From Bacteroidales bacterium (GTDB lineage Bacteria > Bacteroidota > Bacteroidia > Bacteroidales > Marinilabiliaceae), in NCBI GenBank assembly GCA_900766825.1, contig CAAFWU010000026.1, positions 1 through 64,000 of the forward strand: a stretch of 64,000 nt of DNA, written 5' to 3'. The translations under genes were made by a program, and so were the position numbers. Below, one piece after another: positions 51,819-60,749 of the stretch. Position 1 is the first letter of the stretch. Each line of letters begins with the position of its first letter. Below the pieces are notes generated by a model. It saw only the letters and a program-made list of their open reading frames with translations. It searched no databases and was not told where the DNA came from.

Positions 51819-54221
51819 TCAGGGAGCGAGAACCTTCTGTTCGGGTTCTGACTTAGATGCCACCAGAGCATCGTCTTGCACAGCCACCCAAAGTTTGCCC
51901 TTGCCAAAATTGTCGAAGAGGATGGCTTTCATAAGGGCAGGCTTGAGGTATTGACCAATGGCACGGTCCATTTCGCGAGCACCATAGTGGGCCGAGAAGC
52001 CTTTGGAGAGCAAGAGTTCGTGAGCCTCTGGGGTGAGGGTGAAAGTTATGTTTCTATTTTTAGTTAGCTTGGTTTTTAGTTCGGCAACCTTACGATCCAG
52101 AATGCGGATGGCCATGTCGCGCGACATATCGTGGAAAGGCACCACCTTGGTGAGTCGGTTGAGGAACTCGGGGGCAAAGGTTTTCTTGAGTTCATGACCC
52201 ATGACCTCACTCTTTTCCATGCGAGAGCCAAAGCCGAGACCATTGCCAGTGGCAAAGCGTGCGCCAGCGTTGGAAGTCATTATAATAATGGTACCTGAGA
52301 AGTCGGCCTTCTGACCTTTGTTGTCGGTTAGTTGGGCATAGTCCAGCACCTGAAGCAAGAGGTTGAAGACGGCGCTATGTGCCTTCTCGATCTCGTCGAA
52401 GAGGAGAACGCAGTTAGGTGTTTTGCGCACAGCATCGGTGAGCAGACCACCATCGTCGTAGCCAATGTAGCCAGCGGGCGAGCCCACGAGTTTTGACACG
52501 GTATGGTGCTCGGCATACTCGCTCATGTCGAAGCGTACGAGGCGTGTGCCCAGTTCGTCGGCCAGAACTTTGGCGAGTTCTGTTTTGCCCACGCCTGTAG
52601 GACCCACAAAGAGGTAGGCTGCCAGAGGTTTGCTCTCGTCGGCGAGGCCTGCTTTGGCCAGCAGGACACTTTGTGCCACTCCGCTCACGGCCTCGTCCTG
52701 ACCATAGATGCGGGCCAAGATGTTCTGCTCAAGAGAGCGGAGGGTGTTCTCGCGATCGGCTTTGTTGGCAATGCCCTCGAAACCGAGCACGGCCATGAGT
52801 TTCTCTACGTGGTTCTTGGCAATGATTGGGGTGGCTTTGGAGCTCTTGCGACTGCACTCTAACTCATTGAAAGAGCAGAGGTTGTCAAAGAGATCGATGG
52901 CTCGGCCTGGCATTGCTACCTCTTTGGCCATTTGGCTGTTGGCCACATCGGTAACATAGTCTACCACCCCGTCTTCCACTACGCAGGAGTGAAAACGTCG
53001 AATGCCATCGGCTGCGGCGCGAACCATTTTGCGGCAGTCGGGCTCGAGGGGGGGCTCGTTGATGTCTATGCGGGTAAAGTGTTTGTTCACCACCCCGTTG
53101 AAGGTTGAGAGACGTTTGAATTGCTCGAAGGATGCCGTGGTGACAATGTGGATATCCTTGTTCTGCATCAGAGAGATGAGCAGACGGAGGGTGTCTGGGG
53201 TATTGTCGTTATTGTTCATGGGCATTAGTTCGCCCAGATTGTCGATAAAGAGCACGGCCATGTTGAGCCGAGGGCGGTTGGGACCATCCTCGATGTCGCA
53301 TATAATTTCGGTAAGGTGATTCTCTATTTCGTCGGCATAGGCAGTGCCAGAGACCAGTTCGGATGGTTTGAGCTCATAGAAACGGCAAGAACCGAGGCGG
53401 CTTGTTTTCTTGAGTTTGGCCATCATTTGCATGAGTCCCACAATCATGGCGGACTTGCCAACGCCACGTTCGCCCACAAAGACCACGTTGCCCCTGTTTT
53501 GTTTAGAGAGGGCAATGACAGCCTTGTTGAGTTCGGCTTCGCGTCCCACAAAGGGCACTCTCTTGAGGCATTTATTGAGATCGAGACGCTGACATGGCGA
53601 GTCGTCCTCTTCCTCTTCGGCAAAGAGGTCTCTCATATCATTGTTGTCGGCATATTGACCCGCGGGCATGTGCTTAGATTTATCAGTGTTTGGGATAACG
53701 TCGGAGAAAGACGGGGGAAAGGGTTGCTCGCTGTCTTTCTTGGTTCTTTGTGCAAAGGTTTCGAGAACTTGCTGAAACTTGCTTGGTGGAATGCATCTAC
53801 GGAGGACTTGACAAGCCCATGTTTGCTCCATGGAAGCAATGGCAAAGAGGAAATGCCAAGGCTGGATTGCGCGAGAGCGGAAGCGTTTGCAGATAGAAGC
53901 CACGGAAAGCATGAGGTCGGAGAAGTTCTCGGACGTCTCTATATTATAGTCGGCTTTGCCAGGCACGCGATCCAACTCATTGAGATATTGTAGCAGATCG
54001 GACTTTAAGGAATTTGTGTTGCCTCCTGCATCTTTAATAATATCCTCGAGACCATAATTGATAACAAGAATATCGAGAATGAGCTCAGGCACAACAAACT
54101 GGAGTCTTTCATGCTTGGCTAAGTCGAAAGAATCGCCAAGCAGTTGTGCAACCTCAACCACTTGTGGGGGGAAGCCGCCAGCGCGGGCATCGAAGCTACT
54201 CTTTTTTTTGTATTTAGGCAT
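51819..54221 (-). CDS. clpA: ClpA-type AAA+ unfoldase of the Clp protease
   Basis: An 800-residue two-ring AAA+ ATPase that unfolds proteins for ClpP. The N-terminal Clp domain (about 20-160) is divergent. D1 has Walker A VFVGERGVGKSAMI (about 265-280) and VLFIDNLGEL in place of the usual D-E Walker B, so D1 hydrolysis may be altered. D2 has Walker A LFVGPTGVGKTELAK, Walker B CVLLFDEIEKAHS and sensor MTSNAG. The ClpP-docking loop is NGLGFGS, with LGF where other species have IGL or IGF. It starts inside the end of clpS (eight-base overlap), so the two are coupled and the ATG at 54221 is preferred. ClpS directs it to N-degron substrates. Confidence 0.9.
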   Translation of the reverse strand: MPKYKKKSSFDARAGGFPPQVVEVAQLLGDSFDLAKHERLQFVVPELILDILVINYGLEDIIKDAGGNTNSLKSDLLQYLNELDRVPGKADYNIETSENFSDLMLSVASICKRFRSRAIQPWHFLFAIASMEQTWACQVLRRCIPPSKFQQVLETFAQRTKKDSEQPFPPSFSDVIPNTDKSKHMPAGQYADNNDMRDLFAEEEEDDSPCQRLDLNKCLKRVPFVGREAELNKAVIALSKQNRGNVVFVGERGVGKSAMIVGLMQMMAKLKKTSRLGSCRFYELKPSELVSGTAYADEIENHLTEIICDIEDGPNRPRLNMAVLFIDNLGELMPMNNNDNTPDTLRLLISLMQNKDIHIVTTASFEQFKRLSTFNGVVNKHFTRIDINEPPLEPDCRKMVRAAADGIRRFHSCVVEDGVVDYVTDVANSQMAKEVAMPGRAIDLFDNLCSFNELECSRKSSKATPIIAKNHVEKLMAVLGFEGIANKADRENTLRSLEQNILARIYGQDEAVSGVAQSVLLAKAGLADESKPLAAYLFVGPTGVGKTELAKVLADELGTRLVRFDMSEYAEHHTVSKLVGSPAGYIGYDDGGLLTDAVRKTPNCVLLFDEIEKAHSAVFNLLLQVLDYAQLTDNKGQKADFSGTIIIMTSNAGARFATGNGLGFGSRMEKSEVMGHELKKTFAPEFLNRLTKVVPFHDMSRDMAIRILDRKVAELKTKLTKNRNITFTLTPEAHELLLSKGFSAHYGAREMDRAIGQYLKPALMKAILFDNFGKGKLWVAVQDDALVASKSEPEQKVLAP

Positions 54222-54516
54222 TTTCTGTGGTGATTCTAAGTGGAAAATTATTTTGACGTGCCAAACGAGTTGCCACTTCAACCTTTGAGTTGGCTATGTC
54301 GGCAACGTAGACGCCCACCACGGCAGATCCCTTCTCTTCTATTTCAATTGTTAAGGCCAAGGCTTCTTCGTGAGACTTAAAGAATATGTCCACGAGAATT
54401 TGCACAACGAAACTGAAGTCTGTGACATCGTCGTTGTGGAAAATGACCTTGAGTTTGGTAGGTCCATAGGGTCGGCTTTTACGTCGTACCGTCTTTTGCA
54501 CTTCGGGTTGTTGCAT
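54214..54516 (-). CDS. clpS: ATP-dependent Clp protease adaptor ClpS
   Basis: A 100-residue adaptor that binds proteins with destabilising N-terminal residues and hands them to ClpA. The N-terminal tail (1-25, MQQPEVQKTVRRKSRPYG) is flexible. The core reads KVIFHNDDVTDFSFVVQILVDIF, where HNDD with the following Met/Phe-type residues lines the N-degron pocket, and ends VEVATRLARQNNFPLRITTE. The ATG at 54516 is used; the earlier GTG at 54525 overlaps a perfect -7 element (54525-54532). The leader would then be only a few bases long. It overlaps clpA by eight bases. Confidence 0.92.
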   Translation of the reverse strand: MQQPEVQKTVRRKSRPYGPTKLKVIFHNDDVTDFSFVVQILVDIFFKSHEEALALTIEIEEKGSAVVGVYVADIANSKVEVATRLARQNNFPLRITTENA

Positions 54517-54524
54517 GCCAAACA

Positions 54525-54532
54525 CAAAGATA
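54525..54532 (-). promoter_or_regulatory. -7 promoter element of clpS-clpA (near-leaderless)
   Basis: TATCTTTG on the minus strand, a perfect TAnnTTTG, about 10 bases before the ATG at 54516. It rules out the upstream GTG start. No -33 was assigned. Confidence 0.5.
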
Positions 54533-54606
54533 GGGAAGAGGGTAAAACAAAGGGATGACAGTATGCAGATGCTAAGTTAACTAAATTTTGCCTAATGCGA
54601 TTGTAG

Positions 54607-54639
54607 TTGGTGTAAATACGCGAGAATGGACTATCTTTG
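54607..54639 (+). promoter_or_regulatory. candidate promoter of rseP
   Basis: TATCTTTG (54632-54639) is a perfect TAnnTTTG, with TTGG at 54607-54610, 21 bases upstream. The leader is about 45 bases. Confidence 0.6.
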
Positions 54640-54688
54640 CACTGAAAAATACTAAATAACACCCCTTGTTGGGTAACTAAATTTTAGA

Positions 54689-56011
54689 ATGGAGATTCTC
54701 ATCATAGTACTTCAGCTTCTGCTGAGTTTATCGTTGCTGGTGATAACGCACGAGGGCGGTCACTTTTTGTTTGCCAAATTGTTTGGCATAAGGGTGGAGA
54801 AATTCTACTTATTTTTCGATCCATGGTTTTCTTTGTTTAAGATAAAACGCGGCGAGACGGAGTACGGCATAGGCTGGGTTCCACTGGGAGGCTATGTGAA
54901 GATATCGGGCATGATAGACGAGTCGATGGACACTGACCAGATGAAGCAACCCATGCAGCCTTGGGAGTTTCGAGCCAAACCAGCTTGGCAACGATTGCTG
55001 GTTATGGTGGGCGGTGTGCTAGTGAACATCATAACAGCCCCCATAATATTTTGGTTGATGCTCTACAGCTATGGCGAGACCTACGTGCCAATAAGCGAAG
55101 CTCGCTTTGGCATGGAGTTCAGCGACGCCATGCACAACGTTGGTTTTATGGATGGCGACAAGATTATTGGCATCAACGGCGAGGCTAAGGATACATATAA
55201 GGATGTGGCCAACGCCATAATTTTCGATGACACATGCAGTGTGGACATAGAGCGCGAGGGGCAGCCCATGAGCATAAAGTTGCCTCATGAGTTCTTCCGT
55301 CAGATACTTAGTGGCGAAGACCAAGCCCTGTTTAGCTTCCTAACCCCCGTGGTTGTGGATTCGGTGATGGCGGGTAGCCCTGCCGAGGCTGCTGGCATGC
55401 TGCGAGGTGACTCTATATTGAGTTTGGGAGGTGAGACCGTCCGTTCGTTCCGCTGCTTTGTGGCATTGGCCGACAGCATGCGGGGTGAGACGAGCCAATT
55501 GGTTGTGGTGCGCGCCACAGGAACCACCGACACCTTGAGTGTGAACATAGATGCTGAGGGTCGTTTAGGATTCTACGGTTGCAATGCCCAGCGTTGGTTT
55601 CAGTCCAAGACCCGAGAGTATGGTCTGTTTGAGGCCTTTCCTGCTGGCATAGCCAAGGGCTACGACTTGTTGGTTAACTACTGCAAGCAGTTGCCCATGC
55701 TCTTCACCCGCGAGGGAGCCACCAAGGTGGGCGGCTTTGGCACCATAGCCAATATGTTTGCCCCCACATGGAACTGGCAATCGTTCTGGTTCAACACCGC
55801 ATTTTTGGCCATAATATTGGCTGTAATGAACATACTGCCCATACCAGCATTGGATGGTGGTCACGTTCTGTTCCTGCTCATTGAGGTCATAACAGGCCGC
55901 AAGGTTAGCGACCGCGTGCTGGAGGTGGCTCAAACCATTGGCATGATTCTACTCTTTGCACTTATTATATATGCCAACGGAGCCGACATTGTACGAGCAA
56001 TTCTGAAATAG
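54689..56011 (+). CDS. rseP: RseP-type site-2 zinc metalloprotease
   Basis: A 440-residue intramembrane protease. The first membrane segment carries the zinc motif THEGGHFLFAKL (HExxH form). A periplasmic part includes two PDZ-like domains (about 125-200 and 215-290, with VDSVMAGSPAEAAGMLRGD). The last membrane part bears NILPIPALDGGHVLF, with the third zinc ligand Asp in the LDG motif. Related proteases cut anti-sigma factors and other single-span proteins. In Bacteroidetes its targets are mostly unknown. It is the first gene of a same-strand series with mltD, the DUF4837 lipoprotein and pdxA, each separated by 70-117 bases. Confidence 0.93.
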   Translation: MEILIIVLQLLLSLSLLVITHEGGHFLFAKLFGIRVEKFYLFFDPWFSLFKIKRGETEYGIGWVPLGGYVKISGMIDESMDTDQMKQPMQPWEFRAKPAWQRLLVMVGGVLVNIITAPIIFWLMLYSYGETYVPISEARFGMEFSDAMHNVGFMDGDKIIGINGEAKDTYKDVANAIIFDDTCSVDIEREGQPMSIKLPHEFFRQILSGEDQALFSFLTPVVVDSVMAGSPAEAAGMLRGDSILSLGGETVRSFRCFVALADSMRGETSQLVVVRATGTTDTLSVNIDAEGRLGFYGCNAQRWFQSKTREYGLFEAFPAGIAKGYDLLVNYCKQLPMLFTREGATKVGGFGTIANMFAPTWNWQSFWFNTAFLAIILAVMNILPIPALDGGHVLFLLIEVITGRKVSDRVLEVAQTIGMILLFALIIYANGADIVRAILK

Positions 56012-56127
56012 CTTAAGAAATGAGGGGTCTGAACCGCAAAGAGTTTTGAGGGACGATAAATAGAGGGGGGGCAAAGCCCCCCAAAAAAGGAGACAAGCAA
56101 AGACAGAAGAGCAAGAAAGGCAGAAAG

Positions 56128-57435
56128 ATGAGATGCATAAGCAAAGGCGTGGTGCGCCAAGCCAATGGCGCAAAGAAGAACATGGGGCAAAGCTCCACGT
56201 TGAGCCGAGCTATGCTATGTGGTCAAAGCGAGATGGGCAAAAGATGGGCTCACTCATTTTATATAGTGTTGGCTTTGGCTCTAAGCCTACTTTTGACCAT
56301 GCCTGCATGCGAAATCAAGGCTCAGGTGGCCACGGGTACCAATCCTCAGGTGCCAGATTACATCTATGCCCGTCGCATGGAGCATCTGGATCAGGCCAGC
56401 CCAATAACCTTGGAGTACAACACTCAAGTTAGGGCCTACATCGATGTCTATCTGGAGCGCCGTAGGGATCACTTGGCCAACATATTGGGTCGAGCCGAGC
56501 TCTACTTTCCCATTTTCGAGGAGTACTTGAGCAAATATAATCTGCCACAGGAACTAAAGTACTTGGCAGTGATAGAGAGCGCCTTGGATCCCAAAGCCAA
56601 ATCGAAGTCGGGCGCCATGGGTTTGTGGCAATTTCTCTACCACGCAGGTCTGATGATGGACTTGCATGTTACGAGCTACGAGGACGAGCGATGCGATGTG
56701 AGAAAAAGCACCGATGCGGCGTGCCGCTACTTGCAGTATCTGTTTGAGAATCTGAAAGATTGGCAATTGGCGTTGGCAGCCTACAACGGTGGGCTCGGCC
56801 AGGTGCAAAAGGCGCAACAGAGAGCGGGCGAGGGCAAAAAGACATTTTGGGAATTGGCTCCGTATATGACGCCAGAGATGCGAAGCTACGTGCCCGCCTT
56901 CATTGCAGTGAACTACGTTATGAACTATTACCACCTGCACAATGTGGAGCCCGCTAAACCCGACTTCACTATCGACGATGTGGACACTGTGTATGTCAAC
57001 GTGAGCATATCCTTCGATCAACTGAGTCGTGCATCGGGAGTGAAACGTGAGGTGTTACAGAAACTCAATCCCCAGTATATCAAAGACTTTATATCCTACG
57101 ATGGCATACCAATGCGTCTGGCCTTGCCTCGCGACAACGTTCTTCGCTTCATCCGCAACGAGCGTCAGCTGAGGCCAGAAGCCGCCCCAGACCTCGAGGG
57201 CTACTTTGGAATTCCCAAGATAGAGTTGGAGACCATAACCCACTGCGTGACAAAAGGCGAATATCTGCACAAGATTGCCATGCAATACCGCACCACGGTG
57301 GAGCAGATAATGCAATGGAACAACATGGAAACCAAAGATATAAAGATAGGTCAGCAACTAAAGATAACCTACGAGAGGCAAGTGAGCCCCTACTTTTTCG
57401 TTGTGGAGGAGTTGCTGAATATGGAGAAGGGCTGA
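56128..57435 (+). CDS. mltD: Membrane-bound lytic murein transglycosylase, MltD type
   Basis: An exported lytic transglycosylase. The SLT domain (about 125-275) has the catalytic Glu in LAVIESALDPKAKSKSGAMG followed by LWQF, and LALAAYNGGLGQVQKA later. The C-terminal part holds a LysM peptidoglycan-binding domain (about 375-420, CVTKGEYLHKIAMQYRTTVE). It cleaves the MurNAc-GlcNAc bond to give 1,6-anhydro ends. The N-terminus is uncertain: the frame is open from 56128, but a usual signal peptide begins only at the ATG at 56233 (MGKRWAHSFYIVLALALSLL), which is the more probable start. The segment LLTMPACEIKAQ could be a cleavage site or an atypical lipobox. Confidence 0.9.
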   Translation: MRCISKGVVRQANGAKKNMGQSSTLSRAMLCGQSEMGKRWAHSFYIVLALALSLLLTMPACEIKAQVATGTNPQVPDYIYARRMEHLDQASPITLEYNTQVRAYIDVYLERRRDHLANILGRAELYFPIFEEYLSKYNLPQELKYLAVIESALDPKAKSKSGAMGLWQFLYHAGLMMDLHVTSYEDERCDVRKSTDAACRYLQYLFENLKDWQLALAAYNGGLGQVQKAQQRAGEGKKTFWELAPYMTPEMRSYVPAFIAVNYVMNYYHLHNVEPAKPDFTIDDVDTVYVNVSISFDQLSRASGVKREVLQKLNPQYIKDFISYDGIPMRLALPRDNVLRFIRNERQLRPEAAPDLEGYFGIPKIELETITHCVTKGEYLHKIAMQYRTTVEQIMQWNNMETKDIKIGQQLKITYERQVSPYFFVVEELLNMEKG

Positions 57436-57522
57436 CGCATAGGGGAGAAGTTTGACACAGAAGGGGGAGCAAGAGAACGAGAGATGAGACGAAGATAGTA
57501 AGCAAGAGAAACAGAAAAACTC

Positions 57523-58632
57523 ATGGCACAAAATATGAAAAGCGATAACGCACAACAAAACATCGCCATCGGGACCAGAATGCATAGAATGAGCAAGAAG
57601 GTGCTGATGGCGCTTGGCATGCTTAGTCTTATGGGTCTTATGGGTCTGAGCACCAGTTGCACCAAGGGCAGTGGCGGTCAGTCGGGCAAGACCTTTATGC
57701 CCGAGATAACAGGCAAGGCTGGCGAGATACTGTTGGTTTTCAACGGGTCGCATAAAGAGGACACAGCCTACAAGACATTGGAGTACATATTGGAACAGCC
57801 ATATTTGGGTCTGCCCACCGACGAGCCCTACTTTGAGTTGATGACAGTGCCCAACAAGTACTTCGATGCCAACCTTCACAAACATCGCAACATAATAATG
57901 CTCAACGTATCGGACACGGTTAGTTTGGACACGCTGCGATATCAGAAGGACACATGGGCTCGTCCACAGTCTGTTGTGAAGATACAAGCTCACGACGTCC
58001 AGTCGGCCTCGGATGTTATCCTCCGCAACGAGATACGTCTGATGAGTTTCTTTACACAGGCAGAGCGCGATAGGCTTATGAACTACTTTAAGCGCATTGG
58101 CGGAGCCGACCTTTGTTCGGAACTCCAGAAGCGATGGGGAGTGAGCATGAGCGTGCCCAACTTTTTTGCGCGTTGCACCCCCGAGCACCCCGAGGAGCTG
58201 ACATGGCTGATGAGCACCACCAAGGAGTACGATGACGGACTGGTGGTCTACACCTTCCCCTACGAGGGTGTGGAGAGCATAAGCAAAGAGGCTCTGATTG
58301 CCAAGCGAGACACCATGCTGCGCCATAATGTTGGAGGTCCGCAAGGGTCGGTCATGTGCACCGAGACACGCGAGGGCGCCCAAGAGGTAATCTACAAATA
58401 CGGAGCAGGCAAACACCAAGGATTGGACGTGGTGGAGATGCGCGGCCTATGGCGAATGGACAATTACCCCATGGGCGGTCCATTCATTATGCGTGCGGTC
58501 ATAGACACCGCTCAAAACCGCGTTATTGTGACCGATGGCTACGTCTATTACCCATCTCGCGAACAGAAGCGTAACCACATTCGCCAGTTGGAGGCAATAA
58601 TGCACACCATGGTGCCCCTAACAAAGGACTGA
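57523..58632 (+). CDS. DUF4837 family lipoprotein
   Basis: A lipoprotein with the lipobox LMGLSTSC (Cys at residue 46 if started at 57523). The ATG at 57589 (MSKKVLMALGML) gives a more typical signal of 23 residues and is likely the real start. The body is the DUF4837 domain, recognisable from ITGKAGEILLVFNGS, YFDANLHKHRNIIMLNVSD and MRGLWRMDNYPMGGPFIMRAVID. The family is Bacteroidetes-specific and regularly lies near rseP, as here, but its role is unknown; a periplasmic or outer-membrane-facing function is implied by the anchor. An 11-base tandem repeat overlaps its stop codon. Confidence 0.85.
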   Translation: MAQNMKSDNAQQNIAIGTRMHRMSKKVLMALGMLSLMGLMGLSTSCTKGSGGQSGKTFMPEITGKAGEILLVFNGSHKEDTAYKTLEYILEQPYLGLPTDEPYFELMTVPNKYFDANLHKHRNIIMLNVSDTVSLDTLRYQKDTWARPQSVVKIQAHDVQSASDVILRNEIRLMSFFTQAERDRLMNYFKRIGGADLCSELQKRWGVSMSVPNFFARCTPEHPEELTWLMSTTKEYDDGLVVYTFPYEGVESISKEALIAKRDTMLRHNVGGPQGSVMCTETREGAQEVIYKYGAGKHQGLDVVEMRGLWRMDNYPMGGPFIMRAVIDTAQNRVIVTDGYVYYPSREQKRNHIRQLEAIMHTMVPLTKD

Positions 58633-58653
58633 CAAAGGACTAACAAAGGACTA
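58621..58653. repeat. 11-base tandem repeat (three copies) across a stop codon
   Basis: ACAAAGGACTG, ACAAAGGACTA and ACAAAGGACTA follow each other directly. The first copy contains the Lys-Asp-stop end of the DUF4837 gene. The array looks like replication slippage. Confidence 0.8.
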
Positions 58654-58702
58654 ACAGCAGGCGAGTGAACAACTTACCCCAAAAACAAAACACTGCACAA
58701 CA

Positions 58703-59746
58703 ATGAAAATTGGCATAACACAAGGCGACGTAAACGGCATTGGCTACGAGGTGATTATGAAAGCCCTTCAGGACACCGAGGTTCTGGAGGACTTGGTGCC
58801 CATAATCTATGGTTCGCCCAAGGCAGCCGCCTATCACCGCAAGGCACTCAACGTGTCGCAGTTCAGTTTGAACAACATCAACAGCCCCGAGGAGGCCCAC
58901 GAGAAACGCATAAACATCATCACTTGTGGCGATGACAACATAAAGGTTGAACTGGGCAAATCGTCGGAGGCCGCAGGTCAGGCAGCTTTTGCCGCATTGG
59001 AGACTGCCGTTAGGGACTTGAGCGATGGACGCATTGATGCCATTGTAACCGCTCCCATAAACAAAAAGAACATCCAGAGCGACAACTTCCGTTTCCCAGG
59101 CCACACCGAATATCTGGAGCAGGCAGCCCAGAGCCCAGCCCTCATGCTTCTGGTGGCAGGCAAACTCCGTGTGGGTGTGGTGGCAGGTCACGTGCCCATA
59201 TGTCAGGTGGCTCAGTACATCACCAAGGACAAGATTGTGAGCAAGCTTAGGATATTGAACCGCTCATTGCGTCAGGACTTTAACATCGACGGTCCCCGCA
59301 TTGCAGTGCTTGGTCTCAACCCCCACTCGGGCGACCACGGTTTGTTGGGTAGCGAGGAGGAGACCGTTATAGGCCCCGCCATTGAGCAGGCACAGGCTGA
59401 GGGCATATGCGCCATGGGTCCCTACCCAGCCGACGGTCTCTTTGGCAGCGACTCGCTGGGCAAGTTCGATGCCATATTGGCCATGTACCACGATCAGGGT
59501 TTGGCACCCTTCAAGGCTCTGGCCTTCACCAGCGGCGTCAACTACACGGCTGGTCTGCCCATCATACGCACATCGCCCGACCACGGCACAGCCTACGACA
59601 TTGCGGGCATGGACAAAGCAGACTGCACATCGATGCGCGAGGCAATATATCTGGCCATAGACATTGCGCGCAACCGCAAGATAAACAACGAGTTGGAGGC
59701 CAACCGACTGGTAACCTCGGACAAGGGACAGAAGGCTGACCGATAG
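58703..59746 (+). CDS. pdxA: 4-hydroxythreonine-4-phosphate dehydrogenase
   Basis: The 347-residue NAD-dependent enzyme of the DXP-independent... that is, deoxyxylulose-5-phosphate-dependent, vitamin B6 route oxidises 4-phosphohydroxy-threonine. It begins MKIGITQGDVNGIGYEVI, the PdxA start, with TAPINKKNIQSDNFRFPGHTEY containing the substrate His and Lys, LGLNPHSGDHGLLGSEE with the metal-binding His, and MYHDQGLAPFKAL with the third metal His. The end YTAGLPIIRTSPDHGTAYDIAG is also conserved. All catalytic residues appear present. It follows the DUF4837 gene and precedes a patatin gene on the same strand. Confidence 0.95.
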   Translation: MKIGITQGDVNGIGYEVIMKALQDTEVLEDLVPIIYGSPKAAAYHRKALNVSQFSLNNINSPEEAHEKRINIITCGDDNIKVELGKSSEAAGQAAFAALETAVRDLSDGRIDAIVTAPINKKNIQSDNFRFPGHTEYLEQAAQSPALMLLVAGKLRVGVVAGHVPICQVAQYITKDKIVSKLRILNRSLRQDFNIDGPRIAVLGLNPHSGDHGLLGSEEETVIGPAIEQAQAEGICAMGPYPADGLFGSDSLGKFDAILAMYHDQGLAPFKALAFTSGVNYTAGLPIIRTSPDHGTAYDIAGMDKADCTSMREAIYLAIDIARNRKINNELEANRLVTSDKGQKADR

Positions 59747-59867
59747 GGCTTTAGGTTTTGAGGGGTAGACTCGGAGTTTCTGAGCCTGCCCCAAAACAAA
59801 GCATTGGGGAAAAGGCAAGGCGACAAAACAACACACAACGAGCAAAATCCACCAAAAACATAAGGGT

Positions 59868-60749
59868 ATGGAGGGCAAATATGACGTAGGATTGGTTCTT
59901 GAAGGCGGCGGCATGCGCGGCATATTCACTGCGGGGCTATGCGACTCGCTACTGGACTGGGGCGTGACCTTCGACTATGTGATAGGCACCTCGGCTGGGG
60001 CATCGAACGGATGCACATACCTTGCGGGCCAACGAGGACGAAGTAGGTTTGTGAACATAGACCTTCACAATTTGAGACCATATGTTGGGTTGGGGTGTGT
60101 GATGAGAGGACGCGGTTTTTTCGATTTGGACTTTGTTTTTGACGAGGTACAAGAAAATTACTACCCCTATGACTTTGTGACCTACCAGCAGAACCCCGCT
60201 CGCATGGTGATTGTGATGACGAGCGCCGTGACGGGCGAAGCCGTATACTGCGAAGAGCGCAACGACTTCAAACGCTTCAGCGATGCGTGCCGCGCCAGTT
60301 GTTCACTGCCACTTATGTGCCCCACGTGGCATGTGGATGGCGAACCTATGGTGGACGGTGGCGTGGGGGACTCCATACCATTCCGCAAAGCACTGGCCGA
60401 TGGGTGCCGCCACGTGGTGGTGGTGACCACCAAAGAGGCCTCCTATCGCAAGAGCGAACGCCCCTTTTGGCTGCCATCTCGGGTCTACAAACAATTTCCA
60501 CGTCTGCGCGAGGCACTGCTAACACGCGGCCGACGCTACAACGAACAGTTGGACGATTTGGCCCAACTGGAGGCTCAGGGCATTGCCAAAGTCATCCGCC
60601 CAAAGAATATGCACGGTGTGACCCGCACCACACAAGAGGTGGAGCCATTGGAGGCCCTGTACGCCGAGGGTCTGAAAGCAGGACGCGAGTTGGCAGAACA
60701 GTTGAACAGTTGGAAAAAAGAATGGGAGGCACAAGATGGAGGTAAATGA
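59868..60749 (+). CDS. Patatin-like phospholipase family protein (RssA-type)
   Basis: A 293-residue serine lipase-fold protein of the bacterial patatin family. The oxyanion motif is LVLEGGGMRGIFTAG, the nucleophile Ser is in GTSAGASNG and the catalytic Asp in MVDGGVGDSIPF, giving a complete Ser-Asp dyad. There is no signal peptide, so it is cytoplasmic or membrane-associated. The C-terminal 80 residues (with PFWLPSRVYKQFPRLREALL) are characteristic of the RssA/YjjU-like branch. Members hydrolyse phospholipids or acyl esters; substrate unknown. The next gene starts inside its end (14-base overlap), a sign of cotranscription with the helicase gene. Confidence 0.9.
   Translation: MEGKYDVGLVLEGGGMRGIFTAGLCDSLLDWGVTFDYVIGTSAGASNGCTYLAGQRGRSRFVNIDLHNLRPYVGLGCVMRGRGFFDLDFVFDEVQENYYPYDFVTYQQNPARMVIVMTSAVTGEAVYCEERNDFKRFSDACRASCSLPLMCPTWHVDGEPMVDGGVGDSIPFRKALADGCRHVVVVTTKEASYRKSERPFWLPSRVYKQFPRLREALLTRGRRYNEQLDDLAQLEAQGIAKVIRPKNMHGVTRTTQEVEPLEALYAEGLKAGRELAEQLNSWKKEWEAQDGGK

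Noticed and set aside
56065..56082. GGGGGGC/GCCCCCC hairpin after rseP as a terminator
   Set aside because: It is followed by A rather than T on the coding strand and has only a 3-base loop; it may just be a G-run with a complementary C-run.
59752..59806. Imperfect hairpin after pdxA as a terminator
   Set aside because: The stem has a mismatch about every four pairs and no T run follows.
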